Shown: positions 35,994 through 44,664 of the stretch, piece after piece
Layout of the letters: every line of letters begins with the position of its first letter
Position numbering within the stretch: the stretch's first letter is position 1
Assembly: GCF_000187745.1 (NCBI RefSeq)
Contig: NZ_GL732490.1
Span: forward strand, 62,001-126,000
DNA: 64,000 bases
From: Streptococcus sp. M334
Lineage (GTDB): Bacteria; Bacillota; Bacilli; Lactobacillales; Streptococcaceae
Direction of reading: 5' to 3'
Translations under genes and position numbers: made by a program
Notes under the pieces: model-generated
Told to the model about the DNA's origin: nothing
Database searches by the model: none
Seen by the model: the letters and a program-made list of their open reading frames with translations, nothing else

Positions 35994-36029
35994 ATAGAAG
36001 TCTGAGATCTTATGCTTAGACTTCTTTTT
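35994..36029 (+). terminator. Terminator after pepV
   Basis: AGAAGTCT pairs with AGACTTCT, followed by TTTTT. Confidence 0.75.
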
Positions 36030-36042
36030 GGAGGGAAAGTAG

Positions 36043-36621
36043 ATGTCTCAAATTGAAAGAATCAAGCAGGCTATTATGGCGGATCCACAGAATGTCGACT
36101 ATACAAAGCGTGGCATTGAGCCTCTCTTTGCAGCGCCAAAGACTGCTCGCATCAATATCATCGGTCAAGCGCCTGGTCTTAAAACCCAAGAAGCAGGCCT
36201 TTACTGGAAGGACAAAAGTGGCGATCGTTTGCGGGACTGGCTAGGTGTGGATGAAGATACCTTTTACAACTCAGGTTATTTTGCTGTTCTGCCTATGGAT
36301 TTTTACTTTCCAGGACATGGTAAGTCAGGAGATTTACCGCCTAGAGCAGGCTTTGCAGAAAAATGGCATCCGCAGCTCTTGCAAGAATTACCCGATATCC
36401 AGTTGACCCTCTTGATTGGCCAGTATGCCCAAGCCTACTATTTACAGGAGAAAGTCAGTGGCAAGGTGACAGAACGGGTAAAACATTACCAGAACTACTT
36501 GCCAGCCTATTTTCCACTAGTTCACCCCTCACCTCGAAATCAAATCTGGATGGCCAAAAATCCTTGGTTTGAGTCAGAAGTGGTGCCAGATTTGAAAAAA
36601 AGAATTAAAACCATTTTATAG
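36043..36621 (+). CDS. Uracil-DNA glycosylase family protein
   Basis: A 192-residue glycosylase of the UDG superfamily: IIGQAPGLKTQEAG near residue 40 as catalytic loop, LPMDFYFPG, and VHPSPRNQIW near residue 166 as the DNA-contact loop. It probably removes damaged or deaminated bases. It is not the classic Ung family. Its stop codon (36619-36621) lies in a BOX repeat, so the repeat inserted at or next to the gene end. Confidence 0.85.
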   Translation: MSQIERIKQAIMADPQNVDYTKRGIEPLFAAPKTARINIIGQAPGLKTQEAGLYWKDKSGDRLRDWLGVDEDTFYNSGYFAVLPMDFYFPGHGKSGDLPPRAGFAEKWHPQLLQELPDIQLTLLIGQYAQAYYLQEKVSGKVTERVKHYQNYLPAYFPLVHPSPRNQIWMAKNPWFESEVVPDLKKRIKTIL

Positions 36622-36722
36622 TCAATGAAAATCAAAGAGCAAACTAGGAAGCTAGCCGCAGGCTGTACTTGAGTACGGTAAGGCGACGCTGACGTGGTTT
36701 GAAGAGATTTTCGAAGAGTATT
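36616..36722 (+). repeat. BOX element 1 (short form)
   Basis: A BOX repeat, recognised by AAATCAAAGAGCAAACTAGG, GGCGACGCTGACG and GAAGAGATTTTCGAAGAGTA. It is about 104 bp, a short form without a full boxB. It begins at the glycosylase stop codon and ends just before the AGGAG of the rhodanese gene, so it makes up the whole gap between them. Confidence 0.9.
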
Positions 36723-36734
36723 AGGAGAAAAAGA

Positions 36735-37022
36735 ATGAAAGAAATTACCTTTGACGCATTTTACCAGCTTTATCAAAACGGTCAACTTTCTTTAGTGGAC
36801 GTGAGAGAAGTGGATGAGTTTGAAGCTCTTCACTTAGAAGGTGCCCACAATCTACCGCTTAGTCAATTAGCTGATAGCTATAATCAGTTGGACAAGGACC
36901 AGTTTCATTATGTCATTTGTAAAGCTGGAATGAGATCAGCGCGTGCTTGCCAATTCTTATCAGAACAAGGTTATGAGGTTATCAATGTTCAAGGTGGTAT
37001 GATGGCCTTTGAAGAACTTTAA
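36735..37022 (+). CDS. Rhodanese-like domain protein
   Basis: A single rhodanese domain of 95 residues with the active-site Cys in VICKAGMRSA near residue 65 and the typical VDVREVDEFEALHLEGAHNLPL start. It likely carries sulfur as a persulfide; the donor and acceptor are unknown. ATG 36735 follows AGGAG right after BOX element 1; an upstream in-frame start at 36699 lies inside the repeat. A weak terminator-like hairpin (CTCCTA/TAGGAG, 37034-37075) follows. Confidence 0.9.
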   Translation: MKEITFDAFYQLYQNGQLSLVDVREVDEFEALHLEGAHNLPLSQLADSYNQLDKDQFHYVICKAGMRSARACQFLSEQGYEVINVQGGMMAFEEL

Positions 37023-37033
37023 AAATTTGCATT

Positions 37034-37075
37034 TCTCCTAATTGGTGTAGACTGAGTAGGAGAGTTTTATTTTTA
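37034..37075 (+). terminator. Possible terminator after the rhodanese gene
   Basis: TCTCCTA and TAGGAGA form a short stem with a long loop, followed by a T-rich stretch. Confidence 0.5.
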
Positions 37076-37193
37076 GACAATTCATACTTTTTAGAATCTT
37101 AAAAACATTTAACATTTTGCTTCGTGATGCTTTTTTCAGACTTCTAATCGTGGTATACTAGGTCAGTATTTTATAAATATGAAGGAGATTTTC

Positions 37194-38519
37194 ATGGCTA
37201 AAAAAGGTGCCCTAACAGGTTTGCTCCTGTTTGGAATATTTTTTGGTGCGGGAAACTTGATTTTTCCGCCTTCTCTAGGTGCTTTATCTGGAGAACATTT
37301 TCTTCCTGCCATCGCAGGTTTTGTCTTTTCAGGCGTCGGTATCGCCGTCTTGACCCTTATTATTGGAACGCTAAATCCTAAAGGATATATTCACGAGATT
37401 TCAACAAAGATAGCGCCTTGGTTTGCGCCTCTGTACCTCGTAGTTCTCTATTTGTCAATTGGTCCATTCTTTGCTATCCCACGTACTGCTACAACGGCTT
37501 ACGAAGTAGGGATTAGCCCTCTTCTGTCGGATGCAAATAAAGGTCTGGGCTTGATTGTCTTTACAGTTCTGTATTTTGCAGCAGCCTATTTGATTTCGCT
37601 TAATCCATCAAAAATCTTAGACCGTATCGGCCGTATTTTAACACCAGTCTTTGCTATTTTGATTGTTATCTTGGTTGTCCTAGGAGCTTTCAAATACGGT
37701 GGAACAAGTCCTCAAGCTGCTTCAGCTGCTTATCAAGCTTCTGCCTTTGGGACAGGTTTCCTCGAAGGTTACAATACCTTGGATGCCCTTGCCTCTGTTG
37801 CTTTTAGTGTAATCGCAGTTCAAACCTTGAAACAACTTGGCTTCTCAAGTAAGAAAGAATACATTTCAACTATTTGGGTTGTTGGTATCGTTGTTGCCCT
37901 TGCCTTCAGCGCTCTTTATATCGGTTTAGGTTTCCTTGGAAATCATTTCCCAGTACCAGCTGAGGCGATGAAGGGTGGAACACCAGGTGTTTACATCTTG
38001 TCACAAGCCACTCAAGAAATCTTTGGTTCAACAGCTCAACTCTTCCTGGCAGCTATGGTTACCGTAACCTGCTTTACAACAACTGTTGGTTTAATTGTGT
38101 CAACAGCTGAGTTCTTTAATGAGCGTTTCCCACAAGTCAGCTACAAGGTTTATGCGACAGCCTTTACCTTGATTGGATTTGCGATTGCCAATTTGGGTCT
38201 TGATGCGATTATCAAGTACTCAATCCCTGTGCTGGTTATTTTGTACCCAATCACCATTGCCATCGTTATGATTGTCATTGTCAACAAATTTGTAGCTCTT
38301 TCAAAACCAGGTATGCAGTTGACAATTGCAGTGGTTACAGCTATTGCCATTGCAAGCGTACTAGGAAGCTCATTTAAAGTTGAGTTTCTTGCAAATCTTG
38401 TCAAGGCTCTTCCTTTTGCTAAGGCATCACTCCCATGGTTGGTGCCAGCCATTGTCGGAATCTTGCTCTCATTGGTTCTACCAAACAAGCAAGAAAGTGA
38501 TGTTTTTGAAATGGAATAA
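37194..38519 (+). CDS. brnQ: Branched-chain amino-acid cation symporter BrnQ
   Basis: A 441-residue membrane transporter with about 12 membrane helices, of the LIVCS family. It takes up leucine, isoleucine and valine with a cation. The start is ATG 37194 (MAKKGALTGLLLFGIFFGAGNLIFPP) with AAGGAG 7 bases before. The in-frame ATG at 37179 overlaps the ribosome-binding site and is rejected. Several GxG-rich and proline-broken helices are as in BrnQ. BOX element 2 follows. Confidence 0.95.
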   Translation: MAKKGALTGLLLFGIFFGAGNLIFPPSLGALSGEHFLPAIAGFVFSGVGIAVLTLIIGTLNPKGYIHEISTKIAPWFAPLYLVVLYLSIGPFFAIPRTATTAYEVGISPLLSDANKGLGLIVFTVLYFAAAYLISLNPSKILDRIGRILTPVFAILIVILVVLGAFKYGGTSPQAASAAYQASAFGTGFLEGYNTLDALASVAFSVIAVQTLKQLGFSSKKEYISTIWVVGIVVALAFSALYIGLGFLGNHFPVPAEAMKGGTPGVYILSQATQEIFGSTAQLFLAAMVTVTCFTTTVGLIVSTAEFFNERFPQVSYKVYATAFTLIGFAIANLGLDAIIKYSIPVLVILYPITIAIVMIVIVNKFVALSKPGMQLTIAVVTAIAIASVLGSSFKVEFLANLVKALPFAKASLPWLVPAIVGILLSLVLPNKQESDVFEME

Positions 38520-38523
38520 TCAC

Positions 38524-38630
38524 TAATACTCTTCGAAAATCTCTTCAAACCGCGTCAACGTCGCCTTGTCGTACTCAAGTACAGCCCGTGGCTAGTTTCC
38601 TAGTTTGCTCTTTGATTTTCATTGAGTATA
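38524..38630 (-). repeat. BOX element 2 (short form, reverse)
   Basis: A reversed BOX repeat: ATACTCTTCGAAAATCTC at the start, CGTCAACGTCGCC inside, TTTGCTCTTTGATTTTCATT at the end. It is about 107 bp, directly after brnQ. Confidence 0.9.
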
Positions 38631-38674
38631 AAATCACTTTTGTAGCCAGTCTACAGGAGTGATTTTCTTTTTTT
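38631..38674 (+). terminator. Terminator after brnQ and BOX 2
   Basis: AAATCACT pairs with AGTGATTT, enclosing a second stem (TGTAG/CTACA), then a T-rich run. Confidence 0.7.
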
Positions 38675-38720
38675 ATCCGATGATAAATGTGTTATAATAG
38701 GTAGCAAAAGAGGTGAAAAA

Positions 38721-39758
38721 ATGAATCAAACAGTAGAATATATCAAAGAATTGACAGCCATTGCGTCTCCAACCGGCTTCACTCGTGAGATTTCGGACTA
38801 TTTAGTCAAGACTCTAGAAGGTTTTGGTTACCAGCCGGTTCGCACAGCCAAGGGTGGTGTCAATATAACTATCAAAGGGCAAAATGATGAAGAGCATCGC
38901 TATGTGACTGCCCATGTGGATACACTGGGTGCTATTGTCCGTGCTGTCAAATCAGACGGCCGTCTCAAATTGGACCGTATCGGTGGCTTCCCTTGGAATA
39001 TGATTGAAGGAGAAAATTGTACCGTTCATGTGGCTAGTACAGGTGAAAAAGTATCAGGAACCATCCTTATCCACCAAACTTCTTGCCATGTCTACAAGGA
39101 TGCAGGAACTACAGAACGCACGCAGGACAATATGGAAGTGCGTTTGGACGCAAAAGTAACTAATGAAAAAGAAACTCGTGCCTTGGGAATTGAAGTCGGT
39201 GATTTTATCAGCTTTGACCCACGAACTGTCGTGACAGAGACAGGCTTTATCAAATCTCGTCATTTGGACGATAAGGTCAGTGCAGCGATTTTGCTTAACC
39301 TGCTTCGTCTTTATAAGAAAGAGAAGATTGAATTGCCAGTTACAACCCATTTTGCTTTTTCAGTTTTTGAAGAAGTGGGACACGGTGCTAATTCTAACAT
39401 TCCTGCCCAGGTAGTAGAATATCTGGCTGTGGATATGGGAGCCATGGGCGATGACCAGCAAACAGATGAGTACACAGTATCTATCTGTGTAAAGGATGCT
39501 TCAGGTCCTTATCACTATGACTTCCGTCAACACTTAGTGGCCTTGGCCAAAGAGCAAGATATTCCATTTAAGTTGGATATCTACCCATTTTATGGTTCTG
39601 ACGCTTCAGCAGCCATGTCTGCAGGGGCAGAGGTTAAACATGCTCTTCTTGGTGCTGGTATCGAGTCTAGCCACTCTTATGAGCGTACCCATATTGACTC
39701 GGTGGTCGCAACGGAACGTATGGTTGATGCCTATCTTAAGAGCGCATTGGTAGACTAA
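38721..39758 (+). CDS. M42 family aminopeptidase
   Basis: A 345-residue metallo-aminopeptidase of the M42 (glutamyl/leucyl aminopeptidase, FrvX-like) family. Metal and catalytic motifs are TAHVDTLGAIVR near residue 65, RHLDDKVSAA near residue 180, FSVFEEVGHGAN (Glu-Glu near residue 215), AVDMGA near residue 238, and a late SHSYERTH. It trims peptides in the cytoplasm. The HIT gene starts 2 bases after it, forming an operon with ldcB. Confidence 0.92.
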   Translation: MNQTVEYIKELTAIASPTGFTREISDYLVKTLEGFGYQPVRTAKGGVNITIKGQNDEEHRYVTAHVDTLGAIVRAVKSDGRLKLDRIGGFPWNMIEGENCTVHVASTGEKVSGTILIHQTSCHVYKDAGTTERTQDNMEVRLDAKVTNEKETRALGIEVGDFISFDPRTVVTETGFIKSRHLDDKVSAAILLNLLRLYKKEKIELPVTTHFAFSVFEEVGHGANSNIPAQVVEYLAVDMGAMGDDQQTDEYTVSICVKDASGPYHYDFRQHLVALAKEQDIPFKLDIYPFYGSDASAAMSAGAEVKHALLGAGIESSHSYERTHIDSVVATERMVDAYLKSALVD

Positions 39759-39759
39759 T

Positions 39760-40230
39760 ATGTGTCTTATTTGCCAGAGAATTGAGCTCATCAAGAAGGG
39801 AGAAAATCCCTATTTTGTCAAAGAGTTGGAAACAGGCTACCTTGTAATCGGAGATCACCAGTATTTTGCAGGCTATAGTCTCTTTCTAGCCAAGGAACAC
39901 GTTACCGAATTGCACCATTTGAAAAAGGAGACAAGGCTCCGTTTTCTAGAAGAAATGAGTGTGGTCCAAGAGGCGGTTGCTAAGTCCTTTGCTGCTGAGA
40001 AAATGAATATCGAACTGCTAGGCAATGGTGATGCACATATCCACTGGCATCTTTTTCCTAGAAGAAGAGGTGATATGAATGGCCATGGTCTCAAGGAACG
40101 TGGTCCAGTTTGGTGGGTTCCTTTTGAAGAAATGACAGCAGAAACCTGCCAAGCAAAACCGGATGAGATTAAAAGATTAGTCAAACGTCTATCGTTAGAA
40201 GTAGATAAACTATTAGAAATAAAGGAGTAG
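39760..40230 (+). CDS. HIT family nucleotide-binding protein
   Basis: A 156-residue histidine-triad protein with H93-x-H95-x-H97 in HIHWHLFPR. An N-terminal MCLICQRIELI start with two Cys residues is common in this group. These proteins hydrolyse nucleotidyl conjugates. It lies between an M42 peptidase and ldcB with only 2-base gaps. Confidence 0.9.
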   Translation: MCLICQRIELIKKGENPYFVKELETGYLVIGDHQYFAGYSLFLAKEHVTELHHLKKETRLRFLEEMSVVQEAVAKSFAAEKMNIELLGNGDAHIHWHLFPRRRGDMNGHGLKERGPVWWVPFEEMTAETCQAKPDEIKRLVKRLSLEVDKLLEIKE

Positions 40231-40232
40231 AA

Positions 40233-40949
40233 ATGAAAAAAAGATACCTTATCTTGACAGCTTTGCTAGCCTTGAGTCTAGCAGCTTGTTCACAAGAAAA
40301 AGCAAAAAATGAAGATGGCGCAGCTAAGACAGAACAAACCGCCAAGTCTGATGGAACAGTTGGCAGTAAGTCTCAAGGAGCTGCCCAGAAAAAAGCAGAA
40401 GTGGTTAACAAAGGAGACTACTACAGCATCCAAGGGAAATACGATGAAATCATCGTAGCCAACAAACACTATCCATTGTCTAAAGACTATAATCCAGGGG
40501 AAAATCCAACAGCTAAGGCAGAGTTGGTCAAACTCATCAAAGCTATGCAAGAGGCAGGTTTCCCAATCAGCGATCATTACAGTGGCTTTAGAAGTTATGA
40601 AACTCAGACCAAGCTCTATCAAGATTATGTCAATCAAGATGGGAAAGAAGCTGCCGACCGTTATTCTGCTCGACCTGGCTATAGCGAACACCAGACAGGT
40701 TTGGCCTTTGATGTGATTAGCACAAATGGAGAATTGGTGACAGAAGAAAAAGCGGCCCAATGGCTCTTGGACCATGCAGCTGATTATGGCTTTGTTGTAC
40801 GTTATCTCAAAGGCAAGGAAAAGGAAACAGGCTATATGGCTGAAGAATGGCACCTTCGTTATGTCGGAAAAGAAGCTAAAGAAATTGCTGAGAGTGGTCT
40901 CAGTTTGGAAGAATACTATGGCTTTGAAGGCGGAGATTACGTCGATTAA
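40233..40949 (+). CDS. ldcB: LD-carboxypeptidase LdcB/DacB (lipoprotein)
   Basis: A 238-residue peptidoglycan carboxypeptidase of the VanY/M15B family. It trims the tetrapeptide stem to tripeptide. The signal peptide ends in a lipobox (SLAAC at residue 19). A Lys/Ala/Gln-rich linker precedes the catalytic domain (about 60-235), with SGFRSYETQ, the zinc-binding GYSEHQTGLAFD and EWHLRYVG. The stop codon at 40947 borders BOX element 3. Confidence 0.94.
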   Translation: MKKRYLILTALLALSLAACSQEKAKNEDGAAKTEQTAKSDGTVGSKSQGAAQKKAEVVNKGDYYSIQGKYDEIIVANKHYPLSKDYNPGENPTAKAELVKLIKAMQEAGFPISDHYSGFRSYETQTKLYQDYVNQDGKEAADRYSARPGYSEHQTGLAFDVISTNGELVTEEKAAQWLLDHAADYGFVVRYLKGKEKETGYMAEEWHLRYVGKEAKEIAESGLSLEEYYGFEGGDYVD

Positions 40950-41100
40950 TACTCTTCGAAAATCTCTTCAAACCACATCAGCGTCGCCTTACCGTATGTG
41001 TAGGATACTGACTACGTCAGTTCCATCTACAACCTCAAAGCTGTACTTTGAGCAGCCTACGGCTAGCTTCCTAGTTTGCTCTTTGATTTTCATTGAGTAT
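40949..41100 (-). repeat. BOX element 3 (full form, reverse)
   Basis: A reversed BOX repeat of about 152 bp with boxA, boxB (a stem GACTACGTCAGTTCC region) and boxC. It begins at the ldcB stop codon and ends just before the rplK promoter. Confidence 0.93.
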
Positions 41101-41121
41101 AAAAAAAAACAAACTTTTCTC

Positions 41122-41227
41122 TTGCAATTCTAGATAAATAGTGTATAATAGATGGGTATGTGTAAAGCATACTTGTGGGAGGTAAAAATCTTTAATTACC
41201 GCCAAAACCACAAAGGAGGATTTAAAA
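41122..41227 (+). promoter_or_regulatory. rplK promoter and leader hairpins
   Basis: TTGCAA (41122-41127) and TATAAT (41144-41149) are 16 bases apart. The leader can fold as GTATG/CATAC (41156-41172) and GTGG-GGTAA / TTACC-CCAC (41175-41212), just before AAAGGAGG. Ribosomal-protein feedback is known for such leaders; here it is inferred. Confidence 0.65.
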
Positions 41228-41653
41228 ATGGCTAAAAAAGTCGAAAAACTTGTAAAATTGCAAATCCCTGCTGGTAAAGCTACACCAGCTCCACCGGTTG
41301 GACCTGCTCTTGGTCAAGCTGGTATCAACATCATGGGATTCACAAAAGAGTTCAACGCTCGTACAGCTGACCAAGCTGGTATGATCATTCCAGTTGTTAT
41401 CTCAGTTTACGAAGATAAATCATTTACTTTCATCACTAAAACACCACCAGCTGCTGTTCTTTTGAAAAAAGCTGCAGGTGTTGAAAAAGGATCAGGTACA
41501 CCTAACAAAACTAAAGTTGCTACAGTTACTCGTGCACAAGTACAAGAAATTGCAGAAACTAAGATGCCAGATTTGAACGCAGCAAACGTAGAGTCTGCAA
41601 TGCGTATGATCGAAGGTACTGCTCGTTCTATGGGATTCACTGTTGTTGACTAA
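41228..41653 (+). CDS. rplK: Ribosomal protein L11
   Basis: L11 (141 residues) is part of the GTPase-associated centre. [29 protein letters not shown] and the C-terminal [15 protein letters not shown]-binding region are diagnostic. Codon use is strongly biased as for highly expressed genes. The gene is followed by a 206-base gap before rplA. Confidence 0.98.
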   Translation: MAKKVEKLVKLQIPAGKATPAPPVGPALGQAGINIMGFTKEFNARTADQAGMIIPVVISVYEDKSFTFITKTPPAAVLLKKAAGVEKGSGTPNKTKVATVTRAQVQEIAETKMPDLNAANVESAMRMIEGTARSMGFTVVD

Positions 41654-41680
41654 TCAATAACACAGTAGAAAATCTCACAG

Positions 41681-41779
41681 CAGTCTATTAGTTGCTTTTC
41701 ATACTAGGCAAGTGACTGAAGCTTGTACTTGGGTACAGCAAGGGAGCTTAACGAAGTAGGAAAAGAATCTAATAGACTG
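41681..41779. repeat. Long stem-loop element between rplK and rplA
   Basis: CAGTCTATTAG and its exact complement bound 99 bases. The stem continues inside as CTTTTC/GAAAAG, then AAGCT/AGCTT, then GTAC/GTAC. It could be an L1 leader signal or a small (RUP-like) inverted-repeat element. I cannot assign it. Confidence 0.7.
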
Positions 41780-41859
41780 AAAACCCGCAAGACTTCATCA
41801 TTTCGAGGAGTGACGTGGGAGATGAAAATCGATTGAACCACTTACAAGGAGAATAGAAA

Positions 41860-42549
41860 ATGGCTAAAAAAAGCAAACAACTTCGTGCTGCTCTTGAGAA
41901 AATCGACAGCACAAAAGCATACAGCGTAGAAGAAGCTGTAGCACTTGCAAAAGAAACTAACTTTGCAAAATTTGACGCAACTGTAGAAGTTGCTTACAAC
42001 TTGAACATTGACGTTAAAAAAGCTGACCAACAAATCCGTGGAGCAATGGTATTGCCAAACGGTACTGGTAAAACTTCACGCGTTCTTGTTTTCGCACGTG
42101 GTGCAAAAGCTGAAGAAGCAAAAGCTGCTGGTGCAGACTTTGTTGGTGAAGATGACCTTGTTGCTAAAATCAACGACGGTTGGTTGGACTTCGACGTGGT
42201 TATCGCTACACCTGACATGATGGCTCTTGTTGGACGTCTTGGACGTGTCCTTGGACCACGTAACTTGATGCCAAACCCTAAAACTGGTACTGTAACAATG
42301 GATGTTGCAAAAGCAGTTGAAGAGTCTAAAGGTGGTAAAATCACTTACCGTGCTGACCGTGCAGGTAACGTTCAAGCAATCATCGGTAAAGTATCATTTG
42401 AAACTGAAAAATTGGTTGAAAACTTCAAAGCTTTCAACGAAACAATCCAAAAAGCAAAACCAGCTACAGCTAAAGGAACTTACGTAACAAACTTGACTAT
42501 CACAACTACTCAAGGTGTTGGTATCAAAGTTGACGTAAACTCACTTTAA
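41860..42549 (+). CDS. rplA: Ribosomal protein L1
   Basis: L1 (229 residues) forms the mobile stalk at the E site and often represses its own operon. [41 protein letters not shown] and the final [12 protein letters not shown] are typical. Its ribosome-binding site is AAGGAG. It ends before a strong terminator. Confidence 0.98.
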   Translation: MAKKSKQLRAALEKIDSTKAYSVEEAVALAKETNFAKFDATVEVAYNLNIDVKKADQQIRGAMVLPNGTGKTSRVLVFARGAKAEEAKAAGADFVGEDDLVAKINDGWLDFDVVIATPDMMALVGRLGRVLGPRNLMPNPKTGTVTMDVAKAVEESKGGKITYRADRAGNVQAIIGKVSFETEKLVENFKAFNETIQKAKPATAKGTYVTNLTITTTQGVGIKVDVNSL

Positions 42550-42567
42550 TCAGTAGTTTATAAAAGA

Positions 42568-42597
42568 GAAAACGAGTACGAAAGTGCTCGTTTTTTT
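42568..42597 (+). terminator. Terminator after rplA
   Basis: AAACGAGTAC pairs with GTGCTCGTTT around a GAAA loop, followed by T residues. It ends where the possible intron fragment begins. Confidence 0.85.
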
Positions 42598-42599
42598 AG

Positions 42600-42790
42600 G
42601 TACGACGACATGTCGTTTATCTGAGGTGTAAGTCCTTTGTGGGTAGAACCTGTTAGCGATTCTCAAGTCTGACGCTGGAAATAAGAATCTGCAGAGGAAG
42701 GGATAGAGAAATAGTAGGTCTACGAATAGAAAGGTGGAGGTTCGTAGAGCGGATGAAGATGAGAGCAATTCCAAAGTACAAAAAATAGTC
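42600..42790 (+). mobile_element. Possible 5' fragment of a group II intron
   Basis: The stretch begins GTACGAC-GACAT-GTCGTT (close to the GUGYG start of group II introns), followed by GAGGTGTAAGTCCT and later CGAATAGAAAGGTGGAGGTTCG, all resembling domain I. No intron-encoded protein, domain V or VI is visible, so it would be a truncated piece of about 190 bases. The call is from memory of such sequences. Confidence 0.35.
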
Positions 42791-42968
42791 GTAATCCATA
42801 CGTTTAAATGATGGGAGGAGTTGAATTCGAACTAGAGAGGTGACTAATAGATTTATGCTATAGTCATGGCGTACTATATGCTTTTGACTCTAGTTTATCA
42901 AATAATAGATTAGAATTGTCAGATAATATAATTTTATGTTATAATGAAGAAAAAACAGAGGTGTTCAA
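42791..42968 (+). promoter_or_regulatory. Promoter of the methyltransferase gene
   Basis: TTGTCA (42916-42921) and TATAAT (42940-42945), 18 bases apart, precede the gene; the rest of this stretch shows nothing recognised. Confidence 0.6.
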
Positions 42969-43727
42969 ATGTCAGAAGCAGGTCATAAGTTTTTAGCAAA
43001 ACTGGGGAAAAAACGCTTACGTCCAGGTGGAAAACGTGCCACAGATTGGTTAATTGCAGAAGGAGGATTTTCAAAAGAAAAGAGAATACTAGAAGTTGCG
43101 TGTAATAGGGGAACTACAGCAATTGAGTTGGCACAGCGTTTTGGTTGTAAGATAACTGCTGTTGATATGGATGGACAAGCTTTAGAAGTGGCTAAAAAAT
43201 CTGCTGAAACGGCAGGTGTTGGGCATCTAATCAGGTTTGAAAGAGCCAATGCAATGAAACTTCCTTATGAAGATGCTAGTTTTGATATTGTTATAAATGA
43301 AGCTATGCTGACTATGCAAGCCGATCAAGCTAAGAAAAAATGTGTAATGGAATATCTAAGGGTATTAAAACCTGAAGGTCTTCTCTTGACACATGATGTG
43401 CTTCTTAAGGAAGCTAAAGAGTCTGTCAGACAGGAATTGTCACAAGCAATTCATGTAAATGTAGGCCCTTTAACTCAAGATGGTTGGGAACAGGTGATGA
43501 TAGAATCAGGTTATCGTGATGTGAAAGTATTGACTGGTGAAATGACATTAATGAAATTATCAGGTATGATTTATGACGAAGGTTGGCTAGGAACCTTGAA
43601 AATTTGTGTAAATGCTTGTAAAAAGGAGAATAGAAAGCAGTTTTTAACTATGTATAAAATGTTTGCTAAGAATAAACAGAAATTGGGTTTTATTGCTATG
43701 GCTAGCTATAAATCGTCAAATCGTTAG
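42969..43727 (+). CDS. Class I SAM-dependent methyltransferase
   Basis: A 252-residue methyltransferase of the UbiE/Methyltransf_11 type. Motif I is ILEVACNRGTTAIELA near residue 40 (Cys-Asn in place of the usual Gly-x-Gly start), followed by ITAVDMDGQAL and NAMKLPYEDASFDIVINEAMLTM. The substrate is unknown. Ribosome-binding site is AGAGG before ATG 42969. Base use is less biased than its neighbours. It stands between a possible intron fragment and apt. Confidence 0.85.
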   Translation: MSEAGHKFLAKLGKKRLRPGGKRATDWLIAEGGFSKEKRILEVACNRGTTAIELAQRFGCKITAVDMDGQALEVAKKSAETAGVGHLIRFERANAMKLPYEDASFDIVINEAMLTMQADQAKKKCVMEYLRVLKPEGLLLTHDVLLKEAKESVRQELSQAIHVNVGPLTQDGWEQVMIESGYRDVKVLTGEMTLMKLSGMIYDEGWLGTLKICVNACKKENRKQFLTMYKMFAKNKQKLGFIAMASYKSSNR

Positions 43728-43772
43728 ATAATTATTGAAGTTAACTTTTCCTTTTTTCTTTCTTAAAAAATA

Positions 43773-43781
43773 TGCTATAAT
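43773..43781 (+). promoter_or_regulatory. Extended -10 of apt
   Basis: TGCTATAAT (TATAAT 43776-43781) precedes the apt start by 35 bases. Confidence 0.7.
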
Positions 43782-43816
43782 AGAGAGTAAAAAACTTTGA
43801 AAGAAAGAAAAAAAAG

Positions 43817-44329
43817 ATGAATTTAAAAGATTACATTGCAACAATTGAAAATTATCCGAAGGAAGGAATTACCTTCCGTGATATCAGTCCTTTGATGGCT
43901 GATGGGAATGCTTATAGCTATGCTGTTCGTGAAATCGTTCAGTATGCTACTGACAAGAAAATCGACATGGTCGTGGGACCTGAGGCGCGTGGATTTATCG
44001 TGGGCTGTCCAGTTGCCTTTGAGTTGGGAATTGGTTTTGCGCCTGTTCGTAAGCCAGGTAAATTGCCACGTGAAGTTATTTCTGCTGACTATGAAAAAGA
44101 GTACGGTGTTGATACCTTGACTATGCACGCGGATGCCATCAAGCCAGGTCAACGTGTTCTTATCGTAGATGATCTCTTGGCAACAGGTGGAACTGTTAAG
44201 GCAACCATCGAGATGATTGAAAAACTTGGCGGTGTTGTAGCAGGTTGTGCCTTCCTTGTTGAATTGGATGAATTGAACGGCCGTGAAAAAATCGGTGACT
44301 ACGATTACAAAGTTCTGATGCATTATTAA
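43817..44329 (+). CDS. apt: Adenine phosphoribosyltransferase
   Basis: Apt converts adenine and PRPP to AMP in purine salvage. The 170 residues contain the PRPP loop [13 protein letters not shown] near residue 115 and the start [28 protein letters not shown] terminator follows at 44331. In most Firmicutes apt is near recJ; here it is about 19 kb away from recJ. Confidence 0.97.
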   Translation: MNLKDYIATIENYPKEGITFRDISPLMADGNAYSYAVREIVQYATDKKIDMVVGPEARGFIVGCPVAFELGIGFAPVRKPGKLPREVISADYEKEYGVDTLTMHADAIKPGQRVLIVDDLLATGGTVKATIEMIEKLGGVVAGCAFLVELDELNGREKIGDYDYKVLMHY

Positions 44330-44330
44330 T

Positions 44331-44355
44331 GAAAAACAGTCCCTAGGGCTGTTTT
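44331..44355 (+). terminator. Terminator after apt
   Basis: AAAACAGTCCC pairs with GGGCTGTTTT, then TCT. Confidence 0.75.
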
Positions 44356-44465
44356 CTCTACATTAGGATATAAAAATAGACTATAGCTAGTTAGAGAAAA
44401 AGTATAATTGAAAACTATATCTTCTTGCAGTATAATAAAAGGACTAAGTGTTTGAGATTTAGTTT

Positions 44466-44616
44466 TATACTCAATGAAAATCAAAGAGCAAACTAGGAAA
44501 CTAGCTGCAGGCTGCTCAAAGTACAGCTTTGAGGTTGTAGATGGAACTGACGTAGTCAGTATCCTACACATACGGCAAGGCAACGTTGACGCGGTTTGAA
44601 GAGATTTTCGAAGAGT
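44466..44616 (+). repeat. BOX element 4 (full form)
   Basis: A BOX repeat of about 151 bp with TATACTCAATGAAAATC at the start, boxB stem, CGGCAAGGCAACGTTGACG and a GAAGAGATTTTCGAAGAGT end. It lies in the 335-base gap between apt and metA. The bases 44356-44465 before it show two weak -10-like boxes and nothing else. Confidence 0.93.
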
Positions 44617-44664
44617 TTCAAACATATGCAATTATTCCTGAAAGAGTACAGTTAGGAGAGGGTT

